A stretch of DNA of 64,000 bases. Source: Paraspadella gotoi. Taxonomy: Eukaryota > Chaetognatha. The position numbers were made by a program, and so were the translations under genes. How positions within the stretch are numbered: position 1 is the stretch's first letter; the number at the start of each line of letters is the position of its first letter. The stretch lies in the NCBI GenBank assembly GCA_051294375.1, contig CM119264.1, positions 28,185,225 through 28,249,224 of the forward strand, written 5' to 3'. This document shows, in pieces, positions 1-12,300 of the stretch. A model generated the notes under the pieces. That model saw nothing but the letters and a program-made list of their open reading frames with translations, searched no databases and was not told the DNA's origin.

Positions 1-104
1 GAGAGAGAGAGATCTATTAAAACAAGCTCTGCTTTTGAAGCGAGATGACCCGCCTTGTATTGTTATTCTGAAAATTTGATGATAAATTTTAATTTTTCAT
101 TCAT

Positions 105-262
105 TTAATAACTAAGCTATCTTGCCCCTTACTTTGGACAGGCTATGGTTATTACAAAGTAATAGCATAGCAGCATATCAAGACTATCTCACAATCTAGT
201 TTATTCACTCCCGGTGCACCTGACTTCCCTAACAATAAAATGGTATAATATTTCAAATCATG
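105..262 (+). repeat. Interspersed repeat family R1, diverged partial copy
   Basis: This stretch contains a run close to the 9.4 kb and 12.1 kb copies: a TTTGGACAGGCT core, then ACATAGCAG, a TCAAGACT..TCTCAC block and GTTTATTCAC. It lacks the middle TTAAGGCCTCCATCACTC portion. No ORF or clear terminal repeats are visible. Family assignment is by eye from shared ordered blocks; it could be an old non-autonomous transposon. Confidence 0.5.
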
Positions 263-1000
263 TCTCCGTTGTATAAAAGGGCCATTCCCTTAAGTTTTTT
301 TTTCTCGAAACATTAGCAATTTCTTTTCGTTTTTAGTGAACGTAAATCTATATTTCTTTATATATATATAGTCTAGTTTTATTCTTTAATAAAAATATTT
401 TCATTCCCGGTTTTATGGAGTTAGACAAGCAAAGTGACTTTCAGAGTCACCAACCTCTTCTCNNNNNNNNNNNNNNNNNNNNNNNNNNNNNNNNNNNNNN
501 NNNNNNNNNNNNNNNNNNNNNNNNNNNNNNNNNNNNNNNNNNNNNNNNNNNNNNNNNNNNNNNNNNNNNNNNNNNNNNNNNNNNNNNNNNNNNNNNNNNN
601 NNNNNNNNNNNNNNNNNNNNNNNNNNNNNNNNNNNNNNNNNNNNNACGTCAAGTCTCGCCTCGTCAATTCCAGTTCTGATTTGAGTTTCGGGATCAGTGG
701 TTGAAGAGCAGCCGGGGGTCGCGTTTTAGGAATGAAGGGGCAAAGGGGTCGCGATATCTTTAACGTGGAGGGAAATGGGGTCGATATTTCTAATTGGAGA
801 AGACGACATTTTTTATTTTTTATTTAAACATTCAAACATGGTTTTATGTATAAACAAACGAAGGTGACGGGCCTTAGCGTTTTTCTCGGCGCGTCGACGA
901 CTCACCTTTTCAAATTTTCAAATTTTCCCGCGCTTTTGATTCTCTTTCTGGCGTCAAACCAATTTTCTCCTTGTCTTCACTTTGCCATCTTTTCTTTGAC
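263..1000. other. Gene-free stretch with N gap 463-645
   Basis: AT-rich sequence with a short (AT)n at about 360-370 and a 183-base gap. I see no splice-bounded coding segment and no RNA gene. Confidence 0.6.
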
Positions 1001-1008
1001 GCCCGGCA

Positions 1009-1236
1009 ATGGCGATGGCAATGCCGATTGCAATGGTGATGGCAATGGCGATGGCAATTGCAATGGTGATGGCAATGGCGATGGTAATGCCAATTGGAAC
1101 GGTGATAGCAATGCCAATTGTAATGGTGATGGCAATGGCGATGGCAATTGCAATGGTGATGGCAATGGCGATGGTAATGCCAATTGGAACGGTGATGGCA
1201 ATGCCAATTGCAATGGTGATGGCAATGGCAATCCCA
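1009..1236. repeat. GATGGC/AATGGC hexamer-based minisatellite
   Basis: Tandem variation on GATGGCAATGGC with interspersed AATTGCAATGGT units; a longer unit of about 90 bases (1080-1125 against 1170-1215) is itself repeated. Because the basic unit is a multiple of three, both strands stay open and give Gly-Asp-Gly-Asn, Met-Ala and Leu-Pro-Ser repeats. This is repeat-driven coding potential, not evidence of a protein. Confidence 0.85.
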
Positions 1237-1846
1237 TCGTCTCGATTTTTTTTTCAGCTTTTGATCGAAAAGTCTTCACCTCAGCGTCAAAATAAATGTT
1301 TTGCCATCTATGTCACTTTTGCATTTTACTTACACACGCGCAAACTCACACAAATAGACACATACACACTCCACACATTTTATCACACTTTTTATCACTC
1401 TTTTTATCTCGACATCTTTCTGTTCCATTCTTCAAATTCTTCCTGTGATACTCACCTTCCATTTTATGTCCCTTTCTTTCCCATCCACNNNNNNNNNNNN
1501 NNNNNNNNNNNNNNNNNNNNNNNNNNNNNNNNNNNNNNNNNNNNNNNNNNNNNNNNNNNNNNNNNNNNNNNNNNNNNNNNNNNNNNNNNNNNNNNNNNNN
1601 NNNNNNNNNNCTCAACGACAAAAACAACGAATGAAAATACCAATCACATTAACCTACGGGGGAAAAACAATCCAAAAAAATCAAAACAAGACAATTTTTT
1701 TTTTTCATCGCCGACAACTTATTTCGGATTTACTCGTTTCATGCATTGTCTATCATTTATTCTAATTAAAATCCAACTGTTGGTTTGTCTATCTTTTGAT
1801 CAATGATTTATCAGTTCTTCTCAGATTTTAACCATGAACCCTTCCC
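1237..1846. other. Gene-free stretch with N gap 1489-1610
   Basis: T-rich and A-rich low-complexity sequence on both sides of a 122-base gap; nothing recognisable. Confidence 0.6.
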
Positions 1847-1854
1847 ATAGAATC

Positions 1855-2400
1855 TTCGTGGGCAAGACCACAGCGACGACCACACCGACGACCTCAACGA
1901 CCACGCCGACGACCACATCGAAGACCACACCGACGACCACAACGACGAACACAACGACTACCACAACGACCACACCGTCGATCACATCTAAGACCACACC
2001 GACGTACAACCCGACGACCACAACGACGACCACAATGACGACTACATCGAAGTCCACACCGATGACCACAACGATGACCAAACCGAAGATCACAACGACG
2101 ATCACAACGATGATCACAACGACGACCACAATGACGACCACAGTGATGACCATACCAATGACCACAACGACGACCACAATGACGATCACAACGACGACCA
2201 CAATGACAACAACAAAGACGCCGACAAGTACAACCACATCGAAAACCACATCGAAGACCACAATGAAGACCACAACTAGGACCACACTGAATGAAGACCA
2301 AACCGACCCCCACAACGACAACCACAACGACGACTACATCGAAGTCCACACCGACGACCACAACGACGACCACAAAAATAAAACCACACCGACGACCAAC
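1855..2400. repeat. ACGACCACA-type 9-mer minisatellite
   Basis: About 545 bases built from degenerate 9-mers such as ACGACCACA, GAAGACCAC and ACCACACCG. One frame reads as a Thr-rich mucin-like tract with a Met at 1834; another reads Asp-Asp-His-Asn. There is no signal peptide, no non-repetitive coding flank and no consistent splice site, so I annotate a minisatellite. A mucin-like exon cannot be fully excluded. Confidence 0.8.
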
Positions 2401-2474
2401 GACGAAATGTTGTACTTATCGATCGTTCGATGAAAAGAAGCGGCCAACCATTCATCTCAGAACTCAAGTACAAA

Positions 2475-2477
<3 letters not shown>

Positions 2478-2507
<30 letters not shown>

Positions 2508-2652
2508 NNNNNNNNNNNNNNNNNNNNNNNNNNNNNNNNNNNNNNNNNNNNNNNNNNNNNNNNNNNNNNNNNNNNNNNNNNNNNNNNNNNNNNNNNNNNN
2601 NNNNNNNNNNNNNNNNNNNNNNNNNNNNNNNNNTCTCTCTCTCTCTCTCTCT
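2478..2652. repeat. (CT)n microsatellite interrupted by N gap 2508-2633
   Basis: Pure CT runs on both sides of a 126-base gap; the assembler evidently could not bridge the dinucleotide run. Confidence 0.9.
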
Positions 2653-4392
2653 CGTCATCATCTCTCCTAGAGAGCTTCCGTTTGATTATCTTTTGCGAAG
2701 ATAAAAGGACCCAATGTAATTTTCTAAGATCCTTTTCTTCTCCCCTTCCTCCTCTTCCTCTTCCTCCTCCTCTTCCTCTAGGGGTCAGTTGACTTAAGAG
2801 TATCACTTTTCGACGTCCGCTTCTCGCCCAACCCCTTTTCTAGACGCCCCCCCTCTTCTTCTCCTCCTTCTCCTCCCACTCCTCATCTACTTACCGGTGG
2901 GTCAGTCCGAACTTTCCGACCAAATAAATGTTTATTCCTTTTCTTTTTTTCTTTTTCTATTTTATTTTTCTATTTTCTTTTTCTATCTTTTCTTTTCTTT
3001 TTCTTTTTATCTTTGTTGGTCTTTACGTTCGCGACTCTGAGAGAGAGAAAAATCTTGTTGAGAATATTGAAAAACATCGAGCTAAAATCAAGCTGACCTC
3101 TCTCCCTCTCTCTCTCTCTCTCTNNNNNNNNNNNNNNNNNNNNNNNNNNNNNNNNNNNNNNNNNNNNNNNNNNNNNNNNNNNNNNNNNNNNNNNNNNNNN
3201 NNNNNNNNNNNNNNNNNNNNNNNNNNNNNNNNNNNNNNNNNNNNNNAGAGAGCGAGAGAAGGAGAAAGAAAGACTGATGCGGGATGAGAGAGAAAAGAAA
3301 AAATCTCTCTCTCACTCTCACTCTCTCTCGCTCTCGCTACATCCCTTTCAGCGCCCTGGATTCATAACCCGTAACCCCATAAATCTTCAACATAGAGTCT
3401 GAAGGTTTTTTTCGAAAATAAAAAAAAAGAATTCTTTTTCATTTTGTCGAAATATTTTTCGTTTGAAAAAAAAAATCATTTNNNNNNNNNNNNNNNNNNN
3501 NNNNNNNNNNNNNNNNNNNNNNNNNNNNNNNNNNNNNNNNNNNNNNNNNNNNNNNNNNNNNNNNNNNNNNNNNNNNNNNNNNNNNNNNNNNNNNNNNNNN
3601 NNNNNNNNNNNNNNNNNNNNNNNNNNNNNNNNNNNNNNNNNNNNNNNNNNNNNNNNNNNNNNNNNNNNNNNNNNNNNNNNNNNNNNNNNNNNNNNNNNNN
3701 NNNNNNNNNNNNNNNNNNNNNNNNNNNNTCGCTCATTATCGGCTTACGGCTGATTATCAACAAGGACTTTCCTCTCAGCTGAAAAACAAAAGACCAACAA
3801 TTATTTTTTCTTCCTCGTCATCCAAAGTTTAACAATATGAGTCACCGTTATTTTTTTCCCATTAGTTTTTTTCCCACGAGATTTTTAATAATTATTAAAG
3901 ATACAAATAATAAAACGACGTCACAATATCTTACCAATTCTCGCTAAACGAGTCCCGGACTTACAATTATAGTGACTAAACTTAAAGCAATGAAAATCTC
4001 CACCGCGGTTGGCCAATGGCTATGTCTTTCTCTTCAGCCGTAAAAAAGGTTCTCAAAACGGCCGACGGCGAAACGAAAACAGACGCACCTATAAATCAAT
4101 TTTTTTCGTCGCCGTCGTCGTCGTCGTCATCTTCGTCGTTGTCGTCGTCGTCGTCGTAGCTGGGCGGCGCCTACGGTTATTTTCCCACATTTTACGGTCA
4201 TTTCCTCGGACGCATATTCCGCCACCTTCCCCATTTCCAACGCCCCCCTGTGCTAATGTTGTTGTCGTTGTTATCCTCGAAGGTATTGTTGTTATTGTTG
4301 TCGCTCTCTGTTTACTTGACCTCGACCCCGTCACTAACTTCGAGAAGAATTTGCGAGTAGCGATGCGTGTGCGTTGCGTATTTATCTGCAAA
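2653..4392. other. Gene-free low-complexity stretch with gaps 3124-3246 and 3482-3728
   Basis: Contains TCC-rich, TTTTC-rich and CT-rich tracts, a GTC/GTT triplet run at 4102-4160 and two N gaps, the first inside CT repeats. ORFs here come only from these repeats. Confidence 0.65.
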
Positions 4393-4395
4393 TAA

Positions 4396-4413
4396 CATCT
4401 CTCTCTCTCTCTC

Positions 4414-4446
<33 letters not shown>
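4396..4446. repeat. (CT)n microsatellite
   Basis: Nearly uninterrupted CT dinucleotide run of about 50 bases. Confidence 0.9.
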
Positions 4447-4699
4447 TCAAATTGTGTTTGCAGACGGACAGGGCCTGATGAGAAGAATTAAGTTAAGTTC
4501 TTTTTTCCTTTTCTTATTTTTTTACCTTTATGTAGTCATATATATATATATATTTTACGTTAAATATTTTAAACTATCAAAATTTGTCACTTGGTATTTC
4601 CTCGCAACTTCATCTTTTAATTTTATTTTTCGACATTTTTCGAATGACTTTTCATCTTCAAGTCACTATTCGTTTAACTCTCCTATTCCTTACCTCCTT

Positions 4700-4812
4700 T
4701 TTATTTTCCTTTTCTCCTTTTCCTTTTCCTTTTCTCCTTTTCCTTTCCTCCTTTTCCTCTCCTCCTTTTCCTTTTCCTTTTCCTTTTCCTTTTCCTTTTC
4801 CTTTTCCTTACC
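4700..4812. repeat. (TTTTCC)n hexamer microsatellite
   Basis: Imperfect TTTTCC/TTTTCCTCC repeats; encodes only Phe-Ser-Phe-Pro tracts. Confidence 0.85.
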
Positions 4813-5417
4813 TCTTACCTCCTTTTTTCTCTCTCGGCTCTTTCTCCTTTTCTCTCTCCTCTCACCTTCATCTCTCCTACCCCTCTTCCTCTCACCTTTC
4901 ACCCTTCTTCTCTCCCACCCCTCTTCCTCTCTCCCCTCCCTTTTCTCTCCCATTCCTCCCCTGAGGTCAAATCTTTTCCCCCCTCAAAAAAAAAAACAAA
5001 TTCGTTTTGATTCGTCTTTTTCGAGATTTGGTCCTCAGGCAAAGACCACCAACGACAACGACGACAACAACAACAACAACAACAACCAAGACGATGAATT
5101 TAACCGCAAGATGAAACCAAAACTCTAGGAAACAACTGTGCAAACAAACAAGAAGAAACCATCAGCTGCCAAAACAGTCTGGATCGCAGAATCGAACGCA
5201 AGATCCGTTGTAGCGAATTTTCTTATCTGAAAAGAAAACTACGACGATGACGACGACGACGATATCGACGATGACGACGACGAGAATGACAACGACAACA
5301 ACAAACGACAACAATAACAACTGCAACGTCCAATATCTAAAGTGTATTCGCCAAATTTTGTTTGTCGATGATTCATCGCTTCGTTGATTTTCGACGGATT
5401 TTTTCAACAGGGAAGAT

Positions 5418-5556
<139 letters not shown>

Positions 5557-5653
5557 TTTTTTCCTCTTTTCTCTCCTTATCTATTTCATTGTTTACCTCA
5601 GCTTTTGTTTAAAAATCCTTCTCCGAATTTTCCTTCTCCAATTTCCTCCGCAG

Positions 5654-5745
5654 CGACAAAGTGGCGCTGCGAACGTCGATTCTGATCTTTTGTTTTCTCT
5701 TGATCCCCGGTTGTCAACACAGCCTTCGTCGTCCTCTCACTCTGG
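5654..5745 (+). CDS. Candidate upstream coding exon, Ser-rich (weak)
   Basis: A pyrimidine-rich tract ending in CTCCGCAG at 5653 is followed by an open frame reading RQSGAANVDSD and then Ser-rich sequence, in a locally GC-richer patch. The possible donor at 5746 (GTATTC) is weak. If real it could be a 5' exon of the BTBD11-like gene or of an unrelated gene. I see no homology; the call rests only on composition and a good acceptor. Confidence 0.15.
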
Positions 5746-5899
5746 GTATTCGGTCACCCTCTCACTCTCACCCTCTCACTATTTCTCTTCCTCTTCCTCC
5801 TCCACGCCGGAACCTCACCTCTCACGAGATAGAGTGAGGCCCCCTCGGGACGCACTCGGTGAGGCACCCTTGAGGCCCTCTCCTCGGTTCCGTCCTCAC

Positions 5900-6920
5900 G
5901 GGACTTCACAAAAAGGGTGAAGTCGGGTGAGAATTTTGGTTTCACGCGACTGAAAAACCGTGAGAGACGCGGGGATGTTGAGAGAAGGAAAAAGAAGCGG
6001 CGGAAATGGAGAAAGAAGCGGCGGAAATGAAGGAAATTGAAATGGCGATGATGGAAATGGTGGAAAATGGCCCAAAAATGGCGGTAGATATGGTGGAAAC
6101 GAAGAAAGCGAAGTCGGAAATTAGAAAAGTAGTAATGATTTTAATGGTTTAATGATTAAACGATTTTAAGTTTAAATGATATTAATTAGGAATGTAATTC
6201 CTTCACATCCTCTCGGTGCAGTGAGCCCCTGTGAGTCTATCTCACAGCCTCAGCCAACCGATTTTATCGGGAAAAATGTCGCCACATAAACAAATGTTAA
6301 TTTTTTTTCGCATCGTAGTCGTCGTCGTCGTCGTCGTCATCGTTTTCGTCGCTACGCCTTCATCTCCGTCTTTGCGTATTGTCTTTGTCTTTGTCTACGT
6401 TGTCATTAAATGGATTCTCATTTTTTCTTGATCATTGTCATTGTCTGCATCTTCTTCGTCACTGTCACCGTCGTCGACATCGTCGTCGTCTTCATCATCG
6501 TCGTCGCGATCGGACCTAATTCGTTTATTTTTCCTTCCTCCTCGTTATTTCTATTTTTAAAGAGACCATCTCTCTCTCTCTCTCTCTCTCNNNNNNNNNN
6601 NNNNNNNNNNNNNNNNNNNNNNNNNNNNNNNNNNNNNNNNNNNNNNNNNNNNNNNNNNNNNNNNNNNNNNNNNNNNNNNNNNNNNNNNNNNNNNNNNNNN
6701 NNNNNNNNNNNNNNNNNNNNNNNNNNNNNNNNNNNNNNNNNNNNNNNNNNNNNNNNNNNNNNNNNNNNNNNNNNNNNNNNNNNNNNNNNNNNNNNNNNNN
6801 NNNNNNNNNNNNNNNNNNNNNNNNNNNNNNNNNNNNNNNCGCCACATGTTCGTTTGTTATTGACGCCGTCGTTATCGTCGTCGTCGTCGTCTCTCTCAGG
6901 ACTTGTGGCCGTTTTTGTAG

Positions 6921-6972
<52 letters not shown>

Positions 6973-7611
6973 CCATATCGGGTTGTTAGTTTCTGCTGTT
7001 CAATTAAAGTTTATTTACATCGAGTTTTTAGTAAATATTACCCTCCAAAAAATAAAAAAGTTTAAATTTCTAAAAAATGAACAAAACAGAAGTGAAGAAT
7101 GGTGGCGAAAATTTTGGCGTCTCACAACTTCGCAATTTTTTTCCGTATCACACCGTATCACAAAAACACTCTTCCTTCCTTTCACACTTTTCTTTTCACA
7201 CTTCCTTTGTCTTCTCATACTTCCCCGCCGTTAACTCTCACACTATTCTTCCCACACTTTCCCATCCCTTTCCTCCTAATTTCCATACATTCCTCGATCA
7301 CAGGTCGACTCCAAAACTTTCACCATGAGCCGTTAATCCTCAAACTCGAGAGATGGCGCCAAAATCCTTAGACTTTTATTTTCCTCTTTTGCGCCTAATG
7401 GAATCGCCGACGACGACGACGAATATGACGACGATGATGACGACGACGACGACGACGACGACATGACGATGATGGCGACTGAGAGTGACCAAGACACAAC
7501 GACGGAGACATGTACGACGAATGATGACGACGGATCGACGACGACGACAATGACGATGACGATGACGATGATGACGACGACAGTGACCAAGACACAACGA
7601 CAGAGACGAAC
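5900..7611. other. Gene-free stretch: triplet repeats, (AT)n and N gap 6591-6839
   Basis: Holds GTC/GAC triplet tracts (6318-6345, 6470-6510, 7406-7590), an (AT)n run at 6923-6970 and a 249-base gap flanked by CT repeat. No splice-bounded coding sequence or RNA gene seen. Confidence 0.65.
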
Positions 7612-8030
7612 GATGACGACGATGACGACGGTTAAAAACGACGAAAACGTTAACGATTTAAGAAAAGCTATTACTTTTCTCCAGGATAAAATAATATCGC
7701 TTAGATGTATCTATTTTTTATATTCTTATTCGTCGTTTTTAATGTTTTTAAATTTATTGAGTTAGTACGTAATTATTATTGTTTTCTCATGCGTATTTTA
7801 CGTGTGTCGTGTATCTTTTATGACATCAATGATAATTAACAGCACGAGACTGCGAAAATAAAATAAAACGTTCACAACACGACGACGACGACGACGACGC
7901 GGGTGACGACGACGACGCCCGGTGACGACGACGACGACATCAAAGGGTTTTCTTCCTATTCTCCTCATATTCTAAAAAGACGTAATTTTCTCCCTAATCG
8001 TTCTCGCGCTCGCCACGCCCACAGCGTTAC

Positions 8031-8092
8031 CACCTGATCATCGCTTCTGCCACCTGCTCTTTTTCCCGTTAAGGGACCAGATTCAGCACCTG
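8031..8092. promoter_or_regulatory. Cluster of three CACCTG E-boxes
   Basis: CACCTG occurs at 8031, 8051 and 8087, and a TGATCA palindrome overlaps the first. CACCTG is the classic Snail/ZEB and E-protein site. Function is inferred from spacing alone; the copy at 10.7 kb is the same locus and not independent support. Confidence 0.25.
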
Positions 8093-8607
8093 GCATATTG
8101 CCGTTCGCTGAGCGGCGTTGCCAGTTGCCGGAGAAACTCGATGCCGGGAGAATCGTTGACGAGACGATATATAATCGGGCCGGGAATTGTGAAAGATGCA
8201 ATTGGTGAATGTAAAATATCAGTGTTCATAATCATTATCATTATTGCTTTAAGTTCTAAATCAATGATGATTTGAGGTCGCGTTGATTAAAGAAAATAAT
8301 TTGTGAAACGGTGATTCGTGTGAAAGACATTTGCGCCTATGCCACTCTTGCCAGTCGCCGGATAATAAATAAGGGTTTAATCGTGTGACGCGTGAAAGAA
8401 ATTAAAGAGCGAAACTGTGAAGAGGTAAAAAATGTAGAATCACCTTCCAGACAGAGAACTTGGCCAAAGACCAAATTACACAAAAGGCTTTTTTCCAGCG
8501 CAATCAGGAATTGAGCCAAAAGAAAAATTGGTTTCATGAAATTCCAAATGATTAGAGTATGTTACATAGATTAAGGTTGTTATAGTAATTGTTAAAAAGT
8601 CCTCTCT

Positions 8608-8679
<72 letters not shown>

Positions 8680-9442
8680 AATTCCGGTCGAGATTCTTTA
8701 AAAAGAATCAATTAACCGCGTGAACTCGAACTTCGTCCCGACGAATAAACGTGAGCCAAACCCTAAATGCCTCCGTGCCGCTCGCCGCGCCGCGCCGCCC
8801 GCCGCCAACGACTCCTCGGAAGAAACAGAAAGAAAAAAAAACATAAAAAACAACAGCAGAAAACAGCAGCTTGCCCCGCCAAGCACCAGAAAGCGAGGGC
8901 GCCCGTTCGCCTTATTGATTTTTCATCCTCAGGTCGAGAGTTCGATTCTCACATCGACGTGACTTGGATACTTATTAAATATAATTTAACATTATCTATT
9001 AAACTAGCCTTCTATGAGTCTTTTCTTCGTAAAGTATTAAAGTTATGGTGGAGAGAATACTTTTGTATTTGTCTCGAAACTGTTATTACTCATATCGAAC
9101 CAGCACTTAATACCAAATAATTATATTAAATAAATGCCCCCTCAGCCCCAACGCATCATTTCGCTCACTCACTCTCTCTTCCGCCCCCCCGCCACACCTC
9201 ACCGCCGCCCCCGAAAACATAAAACTTTCCCTTCGCGTGGTGGGATCCCCGAAAACATTTCCCCGAGTAATTAACAACAGCAGCGAGGAAACCGCGGAAG
9301 AGCCGGCTCTTGTTTTTCCTTCCTTCCCTCCCCACCCCCTTAACCTATCTTTTAACTATCCAACCTCAAAATCAAATTTTATTCTATTCTATTTTATATA
9401 GTTCTGATTCTTTCTATAAATTGGTACAACCCATATAAAAAT

Positions 9443-9625
9443 CTATCCATTCATTTAATAATAAGCTATTGCTGACTTTGGACAGGCTTGGTGGTTTAAG
9501 GCCTCCATCACTCTTACAATATTTAATGACATAGCAGGTCCTTGCAAGCTTTCAATCAAGACTCTCTCACAGTCTCGTTTATTCACCCCAGAGTACCCGG
9601 TTTTCTTTCAATGAAATTATATTAT
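9443..9625 (+). repeat. Interspersed repeat family R1, near full-length
   Basis: Ordered blocks are TTGGACAGGCTTGGTGG, TTAAGGCCTCCATCACTC, GACATAGCAGGTC, AAGCTTTCAATCAAGACT, GTCTCGTTTATTCACC and TACCCGG. They recur at 12.1 kb, in reverse at 35.6, 48.7 and 61.6 kb, and forward again at 56.6 kb. There is no ORF, so a non-autonomous mobile element about 180-200 bases long is the simplest reading. Confidence 0.7.
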
Positions 9626-10709
9626 TATTATATTCTGCCCAGGCAACAAAATACTCATCAACAATACTAGAATATTGCTATTCTATCCCCCGCTTATTCC
9701 CCTCAACTTTCACCTTATAACCTCTTTAATCTAATTTCCCCTACCTGCCCTGCCCCGCCCGCCCTGCCCTGCCCTGTGCCCTGCCCTTTCCTCCCTTCTA
9801 CCCTCCTACCTTCCCTCACCCAACAAATAACAGGTTCGCTTTGAATTTACCCAAAATTTCTCTTTTTTTTTCTTCTTAAACTTTCGCCACCCATGAATTT
9901 ATGGGGAGGGGGAAAGTTCAAACCACCTCCATCACCTTTCAATCGCTAAAGATTTAAAGTTTTGTCGCTTCGCTCGCGTGGTAATATAGATTCCTATCAA
10001 AAGTTTAATTAGTCTGACTTTCAGATCCAAAGAAATGTTTTAAAAACCTCTGAAAATTGGTCCATTTCCTTTAGTTTATTATGAGCTTCAACTGTTTACT
10101 TACCACATACCCCCCGATTCTCATTACCTGTTTTGATGTATCTGATGTATGATGCTGAGTGTAGACCTGATGTAGATCTTGTGATTATTGAACTAAAGGC
10201 AAGAATTTCGTCAAAGTTCACGTTTGTGAAAATTATTAAATCTTCTCTCTTTTTNNNNNNNNNNNNNNNNNNNNNNNNNATGACGACGATGACGACGTTA
10301 AAAACGACGAAAACGTTAACGATTTAAGAAAAGCTTATTACTTTTCTCCAGGATAAAAATAATATCGCTTTTAGGGATGTATCTATTTTTTATATCTTAT
10401 TCGTCGTTTTTAATGTTTTTAAATTTATTGAGTTTAGTTACGTAATTATTATTGTTTTCTTCATGCGTATTTAACGTGTTCGTGGTATCTTTTATGACAT
10501 CAATGATAATTAACAGCACGAGACTGCGAAAATAAAATAAAACGTTCACAACGACGACGACGACGACGACGACGCCGGTGACGACGACGACGCCGGTGAC
10601 GACGACGACGACATCAAAGGCGTTTTCTTCCTCATTCTCCTCATATTCTAAAAAGACGTAATTTTCTCCCTAATCGTTTTCTCGCGCTCGCCACGCCCAC
10701 AGCGTCTAC

Positions 10710-10771
10710 CACCTGATCATCGCTTCTGCCACCTGCTCTTTTTCCCGTTAAGGGGCCAGATTCAGCACCTG
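10710..10771. promoter_or_regulatory. Cluster of three CACCTG E-boxes (block copy)
   Basis: Same cluster as at 8031-8092, with CACCTG at 10,710, 10,730 and 10,766 and TGATCA overlapping the first. Confidence 0.25.
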
Positions 10772-11259
10772 GCATTTGCCGTTCGCTGAGCGGCGTTTGC
10801 CAGTTGCCGGAGAAACTCGATGCCGGGAGAATCGTTGACGAGACGATATAATAATCGGCGCCGGGAATTGTGAAAGATGCAATTGGTGAATGTAAAATAT
10901 CAGTGTTCATAATCATTATCATTATTGCTTTAAGTTCTAAATCAATGATGATTTGAGTCGCGTTGATTAAAGAAAATAATTGTGAAACGGTGATTCGTGT
11001 GAATGACATTTGCGCCACATGCCACTCTTGCCAGTCGCCGGATAAAATAAGGGTTTTATCGTGTGACGCGTGAAAGAAATTAAAGAGCGAAACTGGTAGA
11101 ATCACCTTCCAGACAGAGAACTTGGCCAAAGACCAAATTACAAAAAAGGCTTTTTTCCAGCGCAATCAGGAATTGAGCCAAAATGAAAAATTGGTTTCGA
11201 TGAAATTCCAAATGATTAGAGTATGTACATAGATTAAGGGTTGTTATAGTAATTGTTAA

Positions 11260-11320
<61 letters not shown>

Positions 11321-11408
11321 ATTCCGGTCGAGATTCTTTAAAAAGAATCAATTAACCGCGTGAACTCGAACTTCGTCCCGACGAATAAACGTGAGCCAAA
11401 CCCTAAAT

Positions 11409-11410
11409 TT

Positions 11411-11453
<43 letters not shown>
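11409..11453. repeat. (GCC)n trinucleotide repeat
   Basis: About 15 GCC units. In the first block copy the same place reads as an interrupted GCCGCC/GCCGCG tract (8770-8810). Confidence 0.9.
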
Positions 11454-12117
11454 ACGACTCCTCGGAAGAAACAGAAAGAAAAAAAACATAAAAACAACAG
11501 CAGAAAACAGCAGCTTGCCCCGCAGCACCCAGAAAGGCGAGGGGCGCCCGTTCGCCTTATTGATTTTTCCATCCTCAGGTCGAGAGTTCGATTCCCACAT
11601 CGAGTGACTTTGGATACTATTAAATATAATTTAACATTACTATTAAACTAGCCTTCTATGAGTCTTTTCTTCGGAAAGATTTAAAGTTATGGTGGAGAGA
11701 ATACTTTGTATTTGTCTCGAAACTGCTTTATTTACTCATATCGAACCAGCTTACTTAATACCAATATGAATTAATTATTAAAATTGCCCCCGCCCCAACC
11801 ATCACTTCGCTCACTCACATCTCTCTTCCGCCCCCCCCCCACACCTCACCGCCCGCCCCCGAAAACATAAAACTTTCCCTTCGCGTGGGAGGGATCCCCG
11901 AAAACATTCCCCGAGTAATTAACAACCAGCATGGAGGAAACCCGAAAGAGGCCGGCTCTTGTTTTTCTTCTTTCCTCTCCCCACCCCAAACCTACCTCTC
12001 TCTCTATATCTTTTAACTATCCAACCTCAAATCAAATTCTATTCTTTCTATTTTATATAGTTCTATTCTATTCTATCTATATTAATATATCAGAATTGTA
12101 CAACCAATATAAAAATC

Positions 12118-12300
12118 ATCCATTCATTTAATAAATAAGCTATTGACTTTGGACAGGCTTGGTGGTTTAAGGCCTCCATCACTCTTACAAGATTTAATGA
12201 CATAGCAGGTCCTGCAAGCTTTCAATCAAGACTCTCTCACAGTCTCGTTTATTCACCCCCAGAGTACCCGGTTCCCTTCAATGAATATATTATATTATAT
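12118..12300 (+). repeat. Interspersed repeat family R1 (block copy)
   Basis: Same ordered blocks as at 9443-9625, with small indels. It is duplicated as part of the 2.6-kb block, so it is not an independent insertion. Confidence 0.7.

Larger units (their letters stand above)
7612..10254. repeat. 2.6-kb block, first copy (repeats at 10,280)
   Basis: From the GAC-triplet run at 7612 to just before the 25-N gap, the sequence recurs in the same order at 10,280-13,085: E-box cluster, (CT)n, Arg/Pro-coding GC patch, R1 repeat, C-rich tract and a TGATGTA(G/T) repeat. The copies differ mainly by one-base indels and microsatellite length. That is the pattern expected for one locus assembled twice across an unresolved gap, though a real tandem duplication is possible. 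Confidence 0.85.

Noticed and set aside
1834-2433. A 199-residue Thr-rich ORF that looks like a mucin
   Set aside because: It coincides exactly with a 9-mer minisatellite; other frames are equally open and there are no unique flanking coding parts.
8925-8965. GAGAGTTCGATTCTCAC as a tRNA T-arm
   Set aside because: The stem does not pair correctly and no acceptor, D-arm or A-box is found upstream at the right distance.
7965-11165. Minus-strand ORFs sharing a GAESGPLTGKRAGGRSDDQ peptide, as a possible duplicated gene
   Set aside because: The two copies are one locus assembled twice, frames differ in length because of indels, and no domain or splice context is visible.
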